Assembly: GCA_011800155.1 (NCBI GenBank)
Contig: CM022377.1
Location: 1,550,001-1,614,000 of the forward strand
Source: Flammulina velutipes
Taxonomy: Eukaryota > Basidiomycota > Agaricomycetes > Agaricales > Physalacriaceae
Direction: 5' to 3'
Length of the DNA: 64,000 nucleotides
The position numbers and the translations under genes were made by a program. Below are positions 11,069 to 23,693 of this stretch, one piece after another. A model generated the notes under the pieces. It searched no databases. It had not been told where the DNA came from and saw nothing but the letters and a program-made list of their open reading frames with translations. Every line of letters begins with the position of its first letter. Position 1 is the first letter of the stretch.

Positions 11069-12343
11069 GGGTAACAGGGATCTGATCTTTAGTTGAAAAC
11101 TAGAGGCCAACAAGAGTCACAGGCCGATTGGGATGTGTGAGGCAGACTTAATGAAGCTCCAACCGGTCCGACAATCTTCAACCACACCGAGAGGTCTGTC
11201 TCCAGATACCTTGACATCTATCTTTTTAGGGATAGCTCAGCTTCAGTCTAAACCACACTCAATGGGGACTGGGTTTTCCAATCAGGTTCTTTCAAGTAGT
11301 TAGATGACTGTTCTGAGACAGCACCGGGAACATCGATGGCACAGGCAATGACTAAACTTCAATTACTCAAAGTAACTCCAATGGCTCTAAGTTCCTTTTG
11401 CTTTCAGATTCAAAGTCATCTATATGACAAAACTTCTATTCAATCCTATCGAGCTAACCGATGATAAATACTGCTTTGTAGGCTGCGTCTACTGGGGGTC
11501 TAAGCTAATTTTCAGTATGCTAACAAGCGTATTATATAGGTATTTCTAAAGAGCGTGACTAAAGCTGGTTTACTGTATTTTACCCGCCACAGGAGCGGCC
11601 ACCACATTGGCGGGCCCCGTGAACCTCGTTGTGCCCTGGGCCATATGACCTTCATCATTCTTAGCCAGGTATTTGTCCTGGATGTTGCCTTGTGTTTTTC
11701 CTCTCTCGATAGAGAGACCTTATTTCCAATAATGCCCCGCCCAGGGAGTCAGGCCCGTCACCGTAGCAGCTCAACTCTTAGAGGGGTCCTAAGATGTCTC
11801 TGGTACTTCCTATCCAGAGCCTGAATGCTGCTCGACAGAGGGACTTGGGTTTCTATACTAGATCTGGGAGATCTGCCAGATCTGGATTATATCGATGAGA
11901 TCCAGGGAGTCAGAGCGTGATTCAGGAATAAGGTTTACTTCCCCTGAGATCATGACTTATGACGTGACATGCCTTTGATGGATTCGATGGTCGATCTCCG
12001 TCCTCCGTGTTTTGGTGGTCGATCTCCGTCCTCCGTGTTTTGGTAGCTAAGTCCGTACAAGTGTGGCGTATGGTTTGGGAACTGTACTGGAAGAGTGGGA
12101 TCCTTATTTCTAAGTACCCAACACGATGGTGGGTGCAAGACTGAGTACTTGTTTATTGATCAACCTAAGTCGAGTCACTTGTGTTGTAGTTTTAGGTTCC
12201 TCCGGCTTCAAGAGCGGGGTCGATTGCCTGGCCGAACCAGTGCATGACTTCAAGGTTCCAAGGATGAGTCCCAGTAACAAGGACCTTCTCCGTACTGCTA
12301 GCCTGGTGTAGAGTGGTATATTCCATCCATAATGCCTTCTTCC
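11069..12343 (+). mobile_element. LTR-retroelement-like remnant
   Basis: The segment begins with GGTAACAGGGATCTGATC and a block (CACAGGCCGATTGGGATGTG) also present in the 1.74-kb element at 23694-25435. Near 11606 an ATTGGCGGGCCCCGTG block resembles a primer-binding site after an LTR. Short frames at 11555-11824, 11950-12138 and 12126-12311 recur identically in the mirrored arm and are probably not genes. The LTR assignment is tentative. Confidence 0.35.
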
Positions 12344-12855
12344 TAGGGCTTAAAAGTCCGGTCACAGTCCGGTTCTGCACCTAAAAATTAGAGAACTGTG
12401 ACCGGACCGGTTCGATAAATCCTCCAAACTCTGACAGAACCCGACCGTGACCGGTTCAACAACAGACTGCATCAGACTGTCGTCCGGTTCTTGGAGTTTA
12501 ACCGGTCGGACTGCCCTACCAGTTCAGACTAGTTTGAACCAGTCCGAACTGATTCAAACCTCTATTTTAAAAGAAATGTAGACATCTACAAGTCTTATAC
12601 AGGACCAATACTTAGAGAAAATATTTAACATGCTCTAGAAGGTGGGGCTTTGAGTTCTAAGTGAGATTATAATAGAAATAGGATGCTATAATAGACATGT
12701 AGAACATATCACAAAAGAGTTTATGCAGCACTACTTCATTAAAATCTACGACATGATAGTATACTTTATGCATGTTAGTAAATTTCTTACATTTGACAAT
12801 TTTCTAACATATATGTACCATTCTAGATGCACCTAGTATAGATAGAAAAGTGAGG

Positions 12856-14390
12856 CAGTCCATGATTGGAATGACCTGATGCAAAAGGGGCACCACTGAT
12901 TGGCAGATGTGCTTCGACACCAGCACAAAGAGCTACAAGGGAATGACATGAATTTCTACATATATTGACATTTATACAAGTAGTTGTGGCTTACCTTAAG
13001 GACCCGCTCCATTTGTGCTACAACAGTCCACTCGGCACTAGTCAAGCGGAAGCACTGCATCTTGCACTTGCGGGTCTTGTTGGCAACTGCACACAGACAA
13101 AGACTATTCAAAGCATTGCACAATAAAAAGGCACATTTAAGCACTGAATGCAACGAGTTCCAGCAAGTGGCGACGACACGTATCATCTTGAGATGCGGAG
13201 TGTTCGTCATCTCGCACTGTGCTACTAGCTCATCCTAGAGCAGTGACGAGTTAAAAACTCGACACCCAATCTTGATAACCTAGATAACGATTAGGAATAT
13301 ATCCAAAGTTTGATCATAAGCATACCTTGGTAATGGTAGACTTTCCAAGCTTGAGTTCTCGGTCGGTCAAGTTCTTGACCTCCTCCAAGAGGGAGGCGAT
13401 CTCCTTGGCTTCCTCCTCCTCTGTACGCTCGCGCTTTTCATCAACGCCATCCATAAACTCTTGCTCCTCGTCGTCCAGCTCATCAATCAAATCCATATCT
13501 CACATATTCTCCTCATTGTAGTCGTCTATACCCACAGTGGCAAGCTTCTTGCCAATGATTTGGCCAGCCTATCAAGTATTGGTTAGTCACCGAAGAGCAA
13601 AGAATGAGTACATACCTTGCACGCAAGGTCGAGAAGATGAGCAAAGCATCCAACATATGTTTCCTCACCTACAGCTGTATCCAGAGGTAGGAGTTTGGCC
13701 ATCTTATTGACAAGAGTATAGTTCACGGATGTGTTGTCGCCCATTTGGCCCAACAGCTTGTGGGTGATCTTGAAGGTGTCGAGGATGCTGAGGTTGACTT
13801 TGGCGAGATAAATGCCAGTGTGCGACTCAGTCAGACTGGACGAAAATGAGAAAATAATTGAAAGAATAAAATGGCGATGTACTTGAATAAATTAAGGTAA
13901 AGGACATTGAGCTTGCCATCATGCCAGAAAGCAACAGCTAATCCTTGGCAGGAGTGTTTGTGGCCTGACGCCCAGGTGTCAAAAAGGATGTGAATTTTGC
14001 CTCTGAGCATCTGGGTCAACAGTTAGCAATGGACGTATACACAAGTGCGGGCCACGTACTGTCAGGTGAAGTTGGATATAGCCTTTTGTGATGGTATAAA
14101 CCTCTTGCGAATCCTTTGAGATAGTGTTCGCAGAAACTAAACGGGCTATCGGATTAAACATCTTGATCATCTTGATAATAGGTGGGTCCTCAAATAGGAG
14201 GAATGAACGGTGGTAAACAGTGACCTCTTCGACCATATAGAGCCAAAGACAGCCTGTCAAATAGGTGGAGCCATGAGCATACTGCTCGATGGAACCGCTG
14301 AGGAGGAGATGCATTGACATAAGAGACAGTGATGTCTGTTTTGCGAGAGGAGGGTAAAATGATGGGCAGTTCATCCAGCCATTTGTCAAT
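12856..14390 (-). pseudogene. hAT-family transposase, disrupted
   Basis: On the minus strand the pieces follow hAT order. MFNPIARLVSANT (about 14160) comes first, then GKIHILFDTWASGHKHSCQG (about 14000; the catalytic-core entry, usually D-x-WTS). Next are MGDNTSVN with YVGCFAHLLDLACK (about 13750-13630; the GDNAxNN and RCxAHxLNL blocks) and an acidic linker (13500-13330). VVATCWNSLHSVLKCAF and SAEWTVVAQMERVLK (13180-13000; the TRWNST block) follow, then VPLLHQVIPIMDCLTFL (12920-12860). An in-frame stop after the linker start and frame changes show it is dead. The C-terminal part lies at 8225-8577, across the left inverted arm. Confidence 0.75.
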
Positions 14391-15374
14391 CCAAAGGTTT
14401 ATGTAGGAGCTAAACTGGGCAACAACTCTAGATACAAATGAGATTACATAAAGCACTAATAGAGAATGAACGAAGCTTCCAGAGTCCTTCTGCAATGTCT
14501 AGCTGGTCTGAAATAGCACCAATGACATTATGTATGCGATATGTGCTACAGGGAGCCGAGTAGTAGCGAATACGGGCGGTGTCGTGCACCTAGGAAACAC
14601 GAGCGATAAGCTCTAGCAAGGTATGTTATGTAAGGCGCCACTGCATTAGTGCCTCGTCCTACGTCGGCGGTAGGTCGAGACATCCAAGGTACTTGAGACG
14701 GTTGATGTAGGTGGAAATCTTGTAGTCGGTCCTGATGGTTCTACCAGGAGACTCAGAGGAGGCGATAGTGCTGATTTTCGCTTTTACAATGAGGAATTTG
14801 CCTTTGAGGATCTGGCGGAAGTCAAGGTGAATATGACCAAGCCCGTTAGATGGATCATTTGGGTGGAGAGGCAAGAAATGGTCTGGCTCTGGAAGAAACC
14901 AAAAGAGACATTGGAGTTTGGAAAATGAGGAGGGATGTGGAATAAATGCGAGATAAGGCATGCATTTGTCAAATAGTTGTGGATGGAAGGTGGAGTTGTT
15001 GAAACCAAAATAGAGGTCCTTGAGCATACAAACGGTATGTGTGCCGAGAAGTAGAGGCAGAATGGAATCTGTATTCGGGAAGATAACAAAAACATCATTC
15101 TCAGGGAAATGACAGCCAATGTGTCCTTCAAATGACTTGAACATGGCTGCTTCGGTAGATACAGTTGTCGGTGATGTGTGTGTCGGGTGGCAAAATGGCA
15201 GCATAACACTGAATCAGGTCTAGGATCAACACAAAGTCGAGTCCATAGACAACAAGGCCAGATAAGCGATGGATATAGATTTGGATGAGCGATGGATGGA
15301 AAGAATACAACCGAAGCCGTTGCCAAGCAGATGCACACAAACTCGCTGTTTCTTACCATGACTATGAATTATAC
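14391..15374 (-). other. Region upstream of the hAT transposase remnant; unrecognised frames
   Basis: Two long overlapping minus-strand frames (14659-15204 and 14784-15359) lie here. The first ends with a peptide including FLIVKAKISTIASSES and YINRLKYLGCLDL, which reads like coding sequence, but I cannot place it in a family. It may be a second gene or N-terminal region of the same transposon. The 1.74-kb element at 15375 cuts it off. Confidence 0.3.
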
Positions 15375-17116
15375 GCTGATGCGCATTGTATTAATGCAAG
15401 TACGAAAGACCCCAAAATTTGCGATTCTAAGAAGCATTCTTAGTGATAGAACAAACCTATGAGTACGAGAACCTCTAGTTACAGACCGAAACACGTATAC
15501 GATACAGTGTAAGGAGTTTCCGTGGTACGACCGGAAAACTCCTAAGATTCATCGGAAAAGCGCCACACACTGAAGGGCATGTAGGTATAGCCAAACCACA
15601 CATGACGATCTTGAATATCATCATCAAAAGTACCCCGATGGAGACATCGTGATCAAATACACTTGAATGCGCGAAACTCCGAAATACTTAACGGAATTCG
15701 GCGAGTTACCCTTACACAAGGAAACTCTACATAAAGAGACGCAACGCCAGCAAGCAGTGAAACGCTGGCTGGACTAGCAAACCAAATGTTCATACTACTC
15801 AGACGTCGGGATATTACATAGGAGACTCAGGAGTCAGGGTAACCTTTTAGGCTTTCAAAAGATACTGCTTGATCACCGATCAACTTACTCCGGTGGACTG
15901 TTCCTGATCGATTCTCGGGATCCACAAGTAAATCGTTACAAGGACCTACAATACGAGTACTATCGACAACTTGTAAAGATACAACGATAGCTTTTCCGGA
16001 GTACTACCGGAAAAGTCTGAACACAATACTAAGAACATACTTGCGCGTCCAGTATACCAAACCTAGTCGGTACTACTCGGACTCGTAGTATGAAATAAGA
16101 ATACGAACAAAGGCTAAGAGTTCCTGCTAGACAGGACTCGGCCGCTAATAATAGTGGAAAACGATGAAATAGTGGAGCTTCCAAGCACAAGGAACAACCT
16201 GGCGCCACTGTAAACTCAGTTACGGCGCCACCATTGGTTGGATTCAAAGCAAATAGAAGCCAGAACGAATAGGCAGCAATGCCAAGGGCACCATTAGAGG
16301 GATATTCCGTACATCCTATCGGAATATTCCCCCGAACCAGCGGACTCGGTATTATATCCTTATTCAGACGTATATAGAAAACACTATAAAGCTAGCTCGT
16401 TTGTACTATTTACAGTAGCTTACGCCCCCTGTATCCGCAGCCCACAAGCCGTATATACTGGAGGAATAGACTCTAAGATTTAGTTAGAAAAAGAACCATT
16501 GTTAGATAGGTGGAAATAAGAAACAGAACCAAAGATCTAAGAACTCATTGGAGCTACTTCCCATATTAAAGAAGTTGAAGCCAAGTCCTTTGCGATTCCA
16601 ACGATCCGAGTTTCCGCGGGAAATTCCATCTAAAGAACCTACCAACTCTGGTTGGAGTCCCAAGTCCCATACAAGTGTGGTTCAGACTGTGCTAGGCTAT
16701 CTATTCAGGCCCCGACTAGTTGTTGGAGAGTCCTGATTATACAGATAGATACCAGAGCTCCCGCTCCCTAGTGTGGTTGAAGGTTGTTGGCCTGGGAAGA
16801 GCCTCATTAGGTCTCTTTACACACATCCCAATCGGCCTGTGACTTAGTGGCAAACTAGAACTCAGTTTAAGATCAGATCCCTGTTACCCCGTCGAACTAG
16901 TATAAGCATTTTGAGCAGAAGATAGAGAGAAACAGTCCCATAAAACAAAAGATACAAAGAACAAGAACCCGTCCCATACCACCTATTACAAAACGAACGA
17001 TTGCTACTATAACGTGAAATCCCGCTATAAACAACGGACTTTCCTGCATTGCACCATTGACTTGTTAGTGTGTGTTTTGTGTGTGTTTTTGTGGTGTTCT
17101 TCTACACTGCACATCA
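15375..17116 (-). mobile_element. 1.74-kb element, copy 1
   Basis: This copy is the reverse complement of 23694-25435 with near-complete identity. Short ends resemble a terminal inverted repeat (TGATGYGCA...TGCACATCA). It contains a TGGTGGCGCC block with a nearby inverse GGCGCCA (near 16210-16240), which may be a primer-binding-site-like feature of an LTR element. The short frames 16029-16247 and 16548-16736 are shared by both copies and are not convincing genes. It sits upstream of the broken hAT transposase. I see no target duplication. Confidence 0.65.
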
Positions 17117-17568
17117 ACACCTCCACACCAGGGTTCTAAGTGACGGCATGGACCATTGCTATTACCTCCACGTCGAAAAATGTGTGTTCGATGTGTACCT
17201 CTCTCAAGCCTCCATGAGCACCCTATCTCACGCCTGCATTCTTATAGTGCACGCGATGTGAAGCAAACCAACTATATTTCTTTGAGGCTGCCAAGAGCCA
17301 GTCTTTCTTTTCTTCCGTCATTCGGACATTCTTTCTCTCACACCACAAATTTTGCCTCTGTCTCCTGCTCATAATACAACCTATGTATTGGCCTGGCGAG
17401 ACATGAGTCAGCATGAAAATTTATTTTTGTCGCTGTTTTAGTGACCTGTACGGGTCCCGGGTTTGGGTCAGGTCGCGGTAATACACCTTGTAATATTTGG
17501 ATGGGCAAAGCCCCCATATTTTGTGATTTGGTACAAGGCAAACAAGGCAGAATGGACATAGGAAGAAG

Positions 17569-18521
17569 TAGAGCTTAAAAGTCCGGTCTGTCGAACCACC
17601 AAGGAACCGCAAACCCGACCGGACCCGGACTGCAATGAACCGGACCGCTAGGGGTAGCGGTCTGGATAACCGACCGGTCCGGTCTGAGGTTCGACCATTT
17701 TCCTGGAAAATGTCGGACTGCTAAATAACCGGTCAAACCGGTCGAACTGCTATTTAAGTGTATTTCCTATATAAACAGACTAAATAGCACAATATCTGTA
17801 TCATTCAATTTAAAACTCCTTGAACTACATAAATTTGGTAGCTTAGATGGAGTCTAAATGAGCAACACCAATGTTAACTACACTTTTTATCTTTAGTTGT
17901 CTACTTACAATGTCTTATATAGCTCACAAATTTCACATGCTTATCTCGAGTCCAAGTAATCATACTGATACAGATAGTAATTCAATAAGAACCAGTCTTC
18001 TGCTACATATCCTACTTTTCTATCTATACTAGGTGCATCTAGAATGGTACATATATGTTAGAAAATTGTCAAATGTAAGAAATTTACTAACATGCATAAA
18101 GTATACTATCATGTCGTAGATTTTAATGAAGTAGTGCTGCATAAACTCTTTTGTGATATGTTCTACATGTCTATTATAGCATCCTATTTCTATTATAATC
18201 TCACTTAGAACTCAAAGCCCCACCTTCTAGAGCATGTTAAATATTTTCTCTAAGTATTGGTCCTGTATAAGACTTGTAGATGTCTACATTTCTTTTAAAA
18301 TAGAGGTTTGAATCAGTTCGGACTGGTTCAAACTAGTCTGAACTGGTAGGGCAGTCCGACCGGTTAAACTCCAAGAACCGGACGACAGTCTGATGCAGTC
18401 TGTTGTTGAACCGGTCACGGTCGGGTTCTGTCAGAGTTTGGAGGATTTATCGAACCGGTCCGGTCACAGTTCTCTAATTTTTAGGTGCAGAACCGGACTG
18501 TGACCGGACTTTTAAGCCCTA
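17569..18521. mobile_element. 953-bp non-autonomous hAT element
   Basis: The ends are TAGAGCTTAAAAGTCCGG and CCGGACTTTTAAGCCCTA. A perfect 8-bp target duplication GGAAGAAG flanks it (17561-17568 and 18522-18529). The ends are rich in ACCGGT subrepeats and the centre is AT-rich without coding capacity. The inner edge of the right inverted arm (18014) falls inside this element, and only its distal 508 bp is found in the left arm. Confidence 0.85.
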
Positions 18522-21500
18522 GGAAGAAGGCATTATGGATGGAATATACCACTCTACACCAGGCTAGCAGTACGGAGAAGGTCCTTGTTACTGGGACTCA
18601 TCCTTGGAACCTTGAAGTCATGCACTGGTTCGGCCAGGCAATCGACCCCGCTCTTGAAGCCGGAGGAACCTAAAACTACAACACAAGTGACTCGACTTAG
18701 GTTGATCAATAAACAAGTACTCAGTCTTGCACCCACCATCGTGTTGGGTACTTAGAAATAAGGATCCCACTCTTCCAGTACAGTTCCCAAACCATACGCC
18801 ACACTTGTACGGACTTAGCTACCAAAACACGGAGGACGGAGATCGACCACCAAAACACGGAGGACGGAGATCGACCATCGAATCCATCAAAGGCATGTCA
18901 CGTCATAAGTCATGATCTCAGGGGAAGTAAACCTTATTCCTGAATCACGCTCTGACTCCCTGGATCTCATCGATATAATCCAGATCTGGCAGATCTCCCA
19001 GATCTAGTATAGAAACCCAAGTCCCTCTGTCGAGCAGCATTCAGGCTCTGGATAGGAAGTACCAGAGACATCTTAGGACCCCTCTAAGAGTTGAGCTGCT
19101 ACGGTGACGGGCCTGACTCCCTGGGCGGGGCATTATTGGAAATAAGGTCTCTCTATCGAGAGAGGAAAAACACAAGGCAACATCCAGGACAAATACCTGG
19201 CTAAGAATGATGAAGGTCATATGGCCCAGGGCACAACGAGGTTCACGGGGCCCGCCAATGTGGTGGCCGCTCCTGTGGCGGGTAAAATACAGTAAACCAG
19301 CTTTAGTCACGCTCTTTAGAAATACCTATATAATACGCTTGTTAGCATACTGAAAATTAGCTTAGACCCCCAGTAGACGCAGCCTACAAAGCAGTATTTA
19401 TCATCGGTTAGCTCGATAGGATTGAATAGAAGTTTTGTCATATAGATGACTTTGAATCTGAAAGCAAAAGGAACTTAGAGCCATTGGAGTTACTTTGAGT
19501 AATTGAAGTTTAGTCATTGCCTGTGCCATCGATGTTCCCGGTGCTGTCTCAGAACAGTCATCTAACTACTTGAAAGAACCTGATTGGAAAACCCAGTCCC
19601 CATTGAGTGTGGTTTAGACTGAAGCTGAGCTATCCCTAAAAAGATAGATGTCAAGGTATCTGGAGACAGACCTCTCGGTGTGGTTGAAGATTGTCGGACC
19701 GGTTGGAGCTTCATTAAGTCTGCCTCACACATCCCAATCGGCCTGTGACTCTTGTTGGCCTCTAGTTTTCAACTAAAGATCAGATCCCTGTTACCCCTCA
19801 AACTAGAGATGTTCAAGAGTACCAGGTGTTTTGTGATGCCCACGGGTATAGGGTTTCAAGGTCCAGTCTTGCAGTCTTCTGCAGTCTTTTAAACATTTTT
19901 TTGAGCTAGAGCAAATCTAATTGAAGTTCTGCTATGAAACCAGGGCATGGAAATATTCAAAATTTCCGGTCTTAGGCAGTTTTTTTGCAGTCTTTTTTTT
20001 GAAAAAATATTTTATTTGCAACATACACTTTCATAAGATAACTTCAATCCAAATGATCCTAGCTACAAAACTCAAAAAAGGACCCTGAGACCGGACCTTA
20101 AAACCCTAGTGGCGGGTGGTGGGTGGCACTTCTGCAGATCGAATACCCATTGCGGTGGGTGCGGGTGGACCTGGGTGAGTACTCTTGAACATCTCTACCT
20201 CAAACTTGTTATACATTTTGAACTGTTGCAATCGAATCCCCATACCTTCCCGAAACCCCAAAGACCAGTTCATCGAACTCTAAACGATTAAAAGCAGACC
20301 CGCTATCAAAGCGGACTTGCATTTTCACGCCTACTAGTTAGTGGGTGTGTGTGTGTGATTTGGTGGTGTTCTTTTGCACTGCTCATCAGCGGGTCCGACT
20401 CTGTGACCTATGGGTAACCTGCAGGTACCCAATGGGTTTCTGTCACCTCGGGCAGTGTATGACATGAAAACAGAGATATATATGTTTGTTGAATGCTTAC
20501 AAAACAGTAGGGAAGATATGGCTACTATTGAGAAAATTATGATATAATTAGATTAGAGTTTTAAGGTCCGGTCTCAGGGTCCTTTTTTGAGTTTTGTAGC
20601 TAGGATCATTTGGATTGAAGTTATCTTATGAAAGTGTATGTTGCAAATAAAATATTTTTTCAAAAAAAAGACCGCAAAAAAACTGCCTAAGACCGGAAAT
20701 TTTGAATATTCCCACGCCCTGGTTTCATAGCAGAACTTCAATTAGATTTGCTCTAGCTCAAAAAAATGTTTAAAAGACTGCAGAAGACTGCAAGACTGGA
20801 CCTTGAAACCCTATAATTAGATAGAGATAAAGGAGTGCATCAGGAAAGGCCTATATATCTTATGTTAGTTATAGATAACTTAAAGCTCATAAGGCTAAAA
20901 GTTAGTCAAAGCTACTTAGGACAAGGTTCACCGCTTGGCTTAACTTAAGTTAAGTATAGTCATATGCAAATCTACTTGAGTTATCTCAAGTCATCAGTAA
21001 TGGTGAACCTTGTCTCTAGCTATCTCTGAAATACCTCAAGAACAACTTTGTAGTAACTTATGATTGTCTAGATAATGCTTGAAGTAGACTTTAAGAAGCT
21101 TTCTAAGAGAGTTAAAAGATTCAAATAGTTTCAAAAGATTGCAAAAAGAATATAATATTCATCATACTATCAACCAATAAGTACATAACACTACAATCAA
21201 TACAATAGCAATAGTTTCAAGAAATGTCTAAAAGTATCAAGTTAGTCAAAGATACAAGTAAAAAGAGCAAGAAACATACCAGAACAGTGAACACAGTCAA
21301 AAGAGAGTACCCTTGAACAAGAGACAATGATTAGCAAGTATAAGAAAAGAAGAAGCAAGTCCACATACCAAGAGAACATTCAAGACTTGAAGATTTAAAG
21401 AGGGAACATGGAGGAAGGAGGTCAAGAGAGGAATGATGGGATCAGAGCTCAGCTTTGGTTTAAATACCAACATGAAGTCACATGACCAGGGCAGAGGGTT

Positions 21501-22298
21501 TGGGTCCGGAGGTCCGGACCTAAATTGCCTGCCTGTTGGACTTGATCAATTCTTGATTCTTGATTTACCACTGTTCACTCAATAACTCTCTGGGACTTGC
21601 ATGGAAGGTAGCAGACCTATATACGGTTGGAAAGCGTTTAATTAGGGCTACAAGACGAGCCTATAACCGTGGGAAAATAAGGGGTGCAGCTCCGGCCATA
21701 AGTCATTCAATCAATTCTCTGTTTCTTGTGTTCAAGCAATAGCACTACTATACTTGACTGGAAGGTACAAGTATTATGTACTGTCAAAAAGCGTTCAATT
21801 AGGCCTACAAAACGCTTATGTAATCGTGGGAATCGCAGACACGCACCCCAAGTTATAGCTCAAATACTGATTTGACTCGGATTTCTTAGAGACCTTGTTA
21901 TCATAATCATGTTTCTGAGCTATTCTAATACAAGCATTGCACACAGTTTATTAAAGGCATGTAAAGATAACCCAAGATGATATCAGTCAGCTCCAAGACA
22001 GCTCAAGTTAGTGCATATATCAGCTCTAACTATAGATAATTTAAGTAACCTATGAATACATATGATAACATAATTGTCTTAGGATAACTTGATACAACTT
22101 TAGACAAGATATTTATGTATTATATCTTGGGTTGACTGAAGTTATCTCTATAGAACTTGCAGTTATATTAAGACACTTGTTAGAATACGAATATCCACAG
22201 GTAACTTTTTCGCTTGAAGATAACTCTACAGATTTAAGTTACATAGTTTGAAAATATTTAACTTGAGTTAACCAAAGATTATAAGGCCTTTCCAGATG
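18014..22298 (-). repeat. Right arm of the 4.28-kb inverted duplication
   Basis: Reverse complement of 8571-12851 with scattered substitutions and only a few base pairs of length difference. It carries the mirrored set: distal half of the 953-bp hAT element, LTR-retroelement-like segment, nested hAT MITE (19804-20197 with 19849-20108 inside), 260-bp MITE (20554-20813) and LTR-like repeat (about 21215-21840). Because the hAT element is whole only on this side, this arm is more likely the template and the left arm the copy. Confidence 0.9.
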
Positions 22299-23693
22299 TG
22301 ATTGGTGGATACAACGAGCTATGCTGAATTGTTTGCCACGGTAAGGCTAGTGTTCGAACAGGCTTGTTGAGACAATTCCAGAAATGTCTGGGTCAATAGG
22401 GTTTGCAGTAAAAGTAGTGATGATACGAATGAAATGAGTAGATATATTGAATGTGGCGCAGCAGGAGCAAATCTGCACCGATTCCAGATCTGAGTAGCAC
22501 GTTGGAAGTGTCTTAGAAATGTGTTTTAGATGATATATAGTTTGTAGGGGTCGCCATACAATCTTGTTGTGATCTAAAGCAATCAGTGCATAAAATTAGC
22601 AAAAGTGCACCTTCTGTTGTGTCATCAGTTCTGGGCTGTTTCCTTTGGTAATGGAGTGTTCAGAATCACCTAAAAAAACCCTTTAAGACAGTAGTAGAAG
22701 CACAAAGACATATCAGGCTGTTCAGACTGCAGTATCAGACTACAAGCCTGTTCCTCCTCAACACTAGTAAAGAACCAAGAAGCCTTGTGATAGGTAGAGC
22801 AGCTAAAAGTGAACATTGCAGTGCTCACAGAGTATGTGAAGAATGAAGAGTGTGTGTGAGAGAGAAGGTGGAGATATAATTTCTCAAGGAAGCAATGCAA
22901 TGAAGACCTTTTTGCTCAGTAGTTGAAGCACTTGTGAGATATTGTATTTGATCAGAGCCTGGGTTCAATCCTTGCTATGGCCATTTACTACACTGGCCCC
23001 GGAGACTTGCTACAGCCCTAGCATAACATAGGTATGGGTAAACCCATGGGTTGCGCCACACCTGTGTCAAACCTAGACCCGTGGCTGTGAGTTGGGTTTT
23101 TGACGGGTCAGGTAATGGGTCGGGGTTGGACACCCGCGGTTTCACCCATACTGTTCCCTATGCTCTTTAGCTACTCTCAATGTCTCGCCAGGTCCTCAGT
23201 TCTTATCCTATTAACTATTATCTCACTCTCACTGTCTCGCCAGTATCCTTTTTTTTTGTGCTCCTACCCTTATATTCCATTACCTCTACCCTATACTGTA
23301 CCTAGCAATATATACACTACTCAGAATTGCATTCTTACGGCCTTGGAGACCCTCTCCTGGGGTCGGTTTTTGTGCTATCTCAGTTCCCGTTGCACTCAAA
23401 TGATTGGGTGTGTTTAATGAATACAAACAACTTTTACTATTGACAATAGTGATAGAAAGCTGATGCTGACTTATTAAAATCAAAAAACTCGCGGAGACAT
23501 AAGTCTTTTTGACTTTTTTTGACTTTGAGCTTGGTCCCGGGTCTGACCGGTCTAATCGGTCTTTTGCTGGTCTTTCAAAATCTCATCTGAGGTGTGAACC
23601 GGTGACCAGTTACGTGACTGGTTCAGTCCGGTTCAGTCACCAGTCTTTTACCGGTCTTGTAAGTTCTAGACTCCAGCACAAGTTGCTGTGCGG
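22299..23693. other. Repeat remnants between the inverted arm and the second 1.74-kb element
   Basis: No gene is recognised. The stretch includes a tRNA-like segment (22911-22975), a GGGT/ACCC-rich block near 23030-23150, and at its right side (about 23540-23667) an ACCGGT-rich end whose inverse begins TAGAACTTACAAGACCGG, resembling a hAT terminus. Short frames at 22670-22900 and 23100-23417 have no recognisable domain. Confidence 0.4.
22911..22975 (+). repeat. tRNA-derived (SINE-like) segment
   Basis: An A-box-like TGCTCAGTAGTTGA (22913-22926) is followed about 35 bp later by a B-box GGGTTCAATCC (22961-22971), the spacing of an internal RNA polymerase III promoter. Acceptor-stem pairing is not convincing, so this is a tRNA-derived repeat rather than a tRNA gene. 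Confidence 0.45.

Larger units (their letters stand above)
8571..12851 (+). repeat. Left arm of the 4.28-kb inverted duplication
   Basis: This arm matches 18014-22298 in reverse complement almost without gaps; short frames in both arms translate identically. It contains an LTR-like repeat (about 9050-9660), two related MITEs (10051-10310 and 10756-11016), a nested hAT MITE (10667-11061) and an LTR-retroelement-like segment (11069-12343). Its inner end stops inside a hAT element that is complete only in the right arm. The spacer to the other arm is about 5.2 kb. Confidence 0.9.

Noticed and set aside
11555..12380. Frames of 60-90 codons conserved exactly in both inverted arms
   Set aside because: Identity reflects the DNA duplication, not protein conservation; several overlap on opposite strands.
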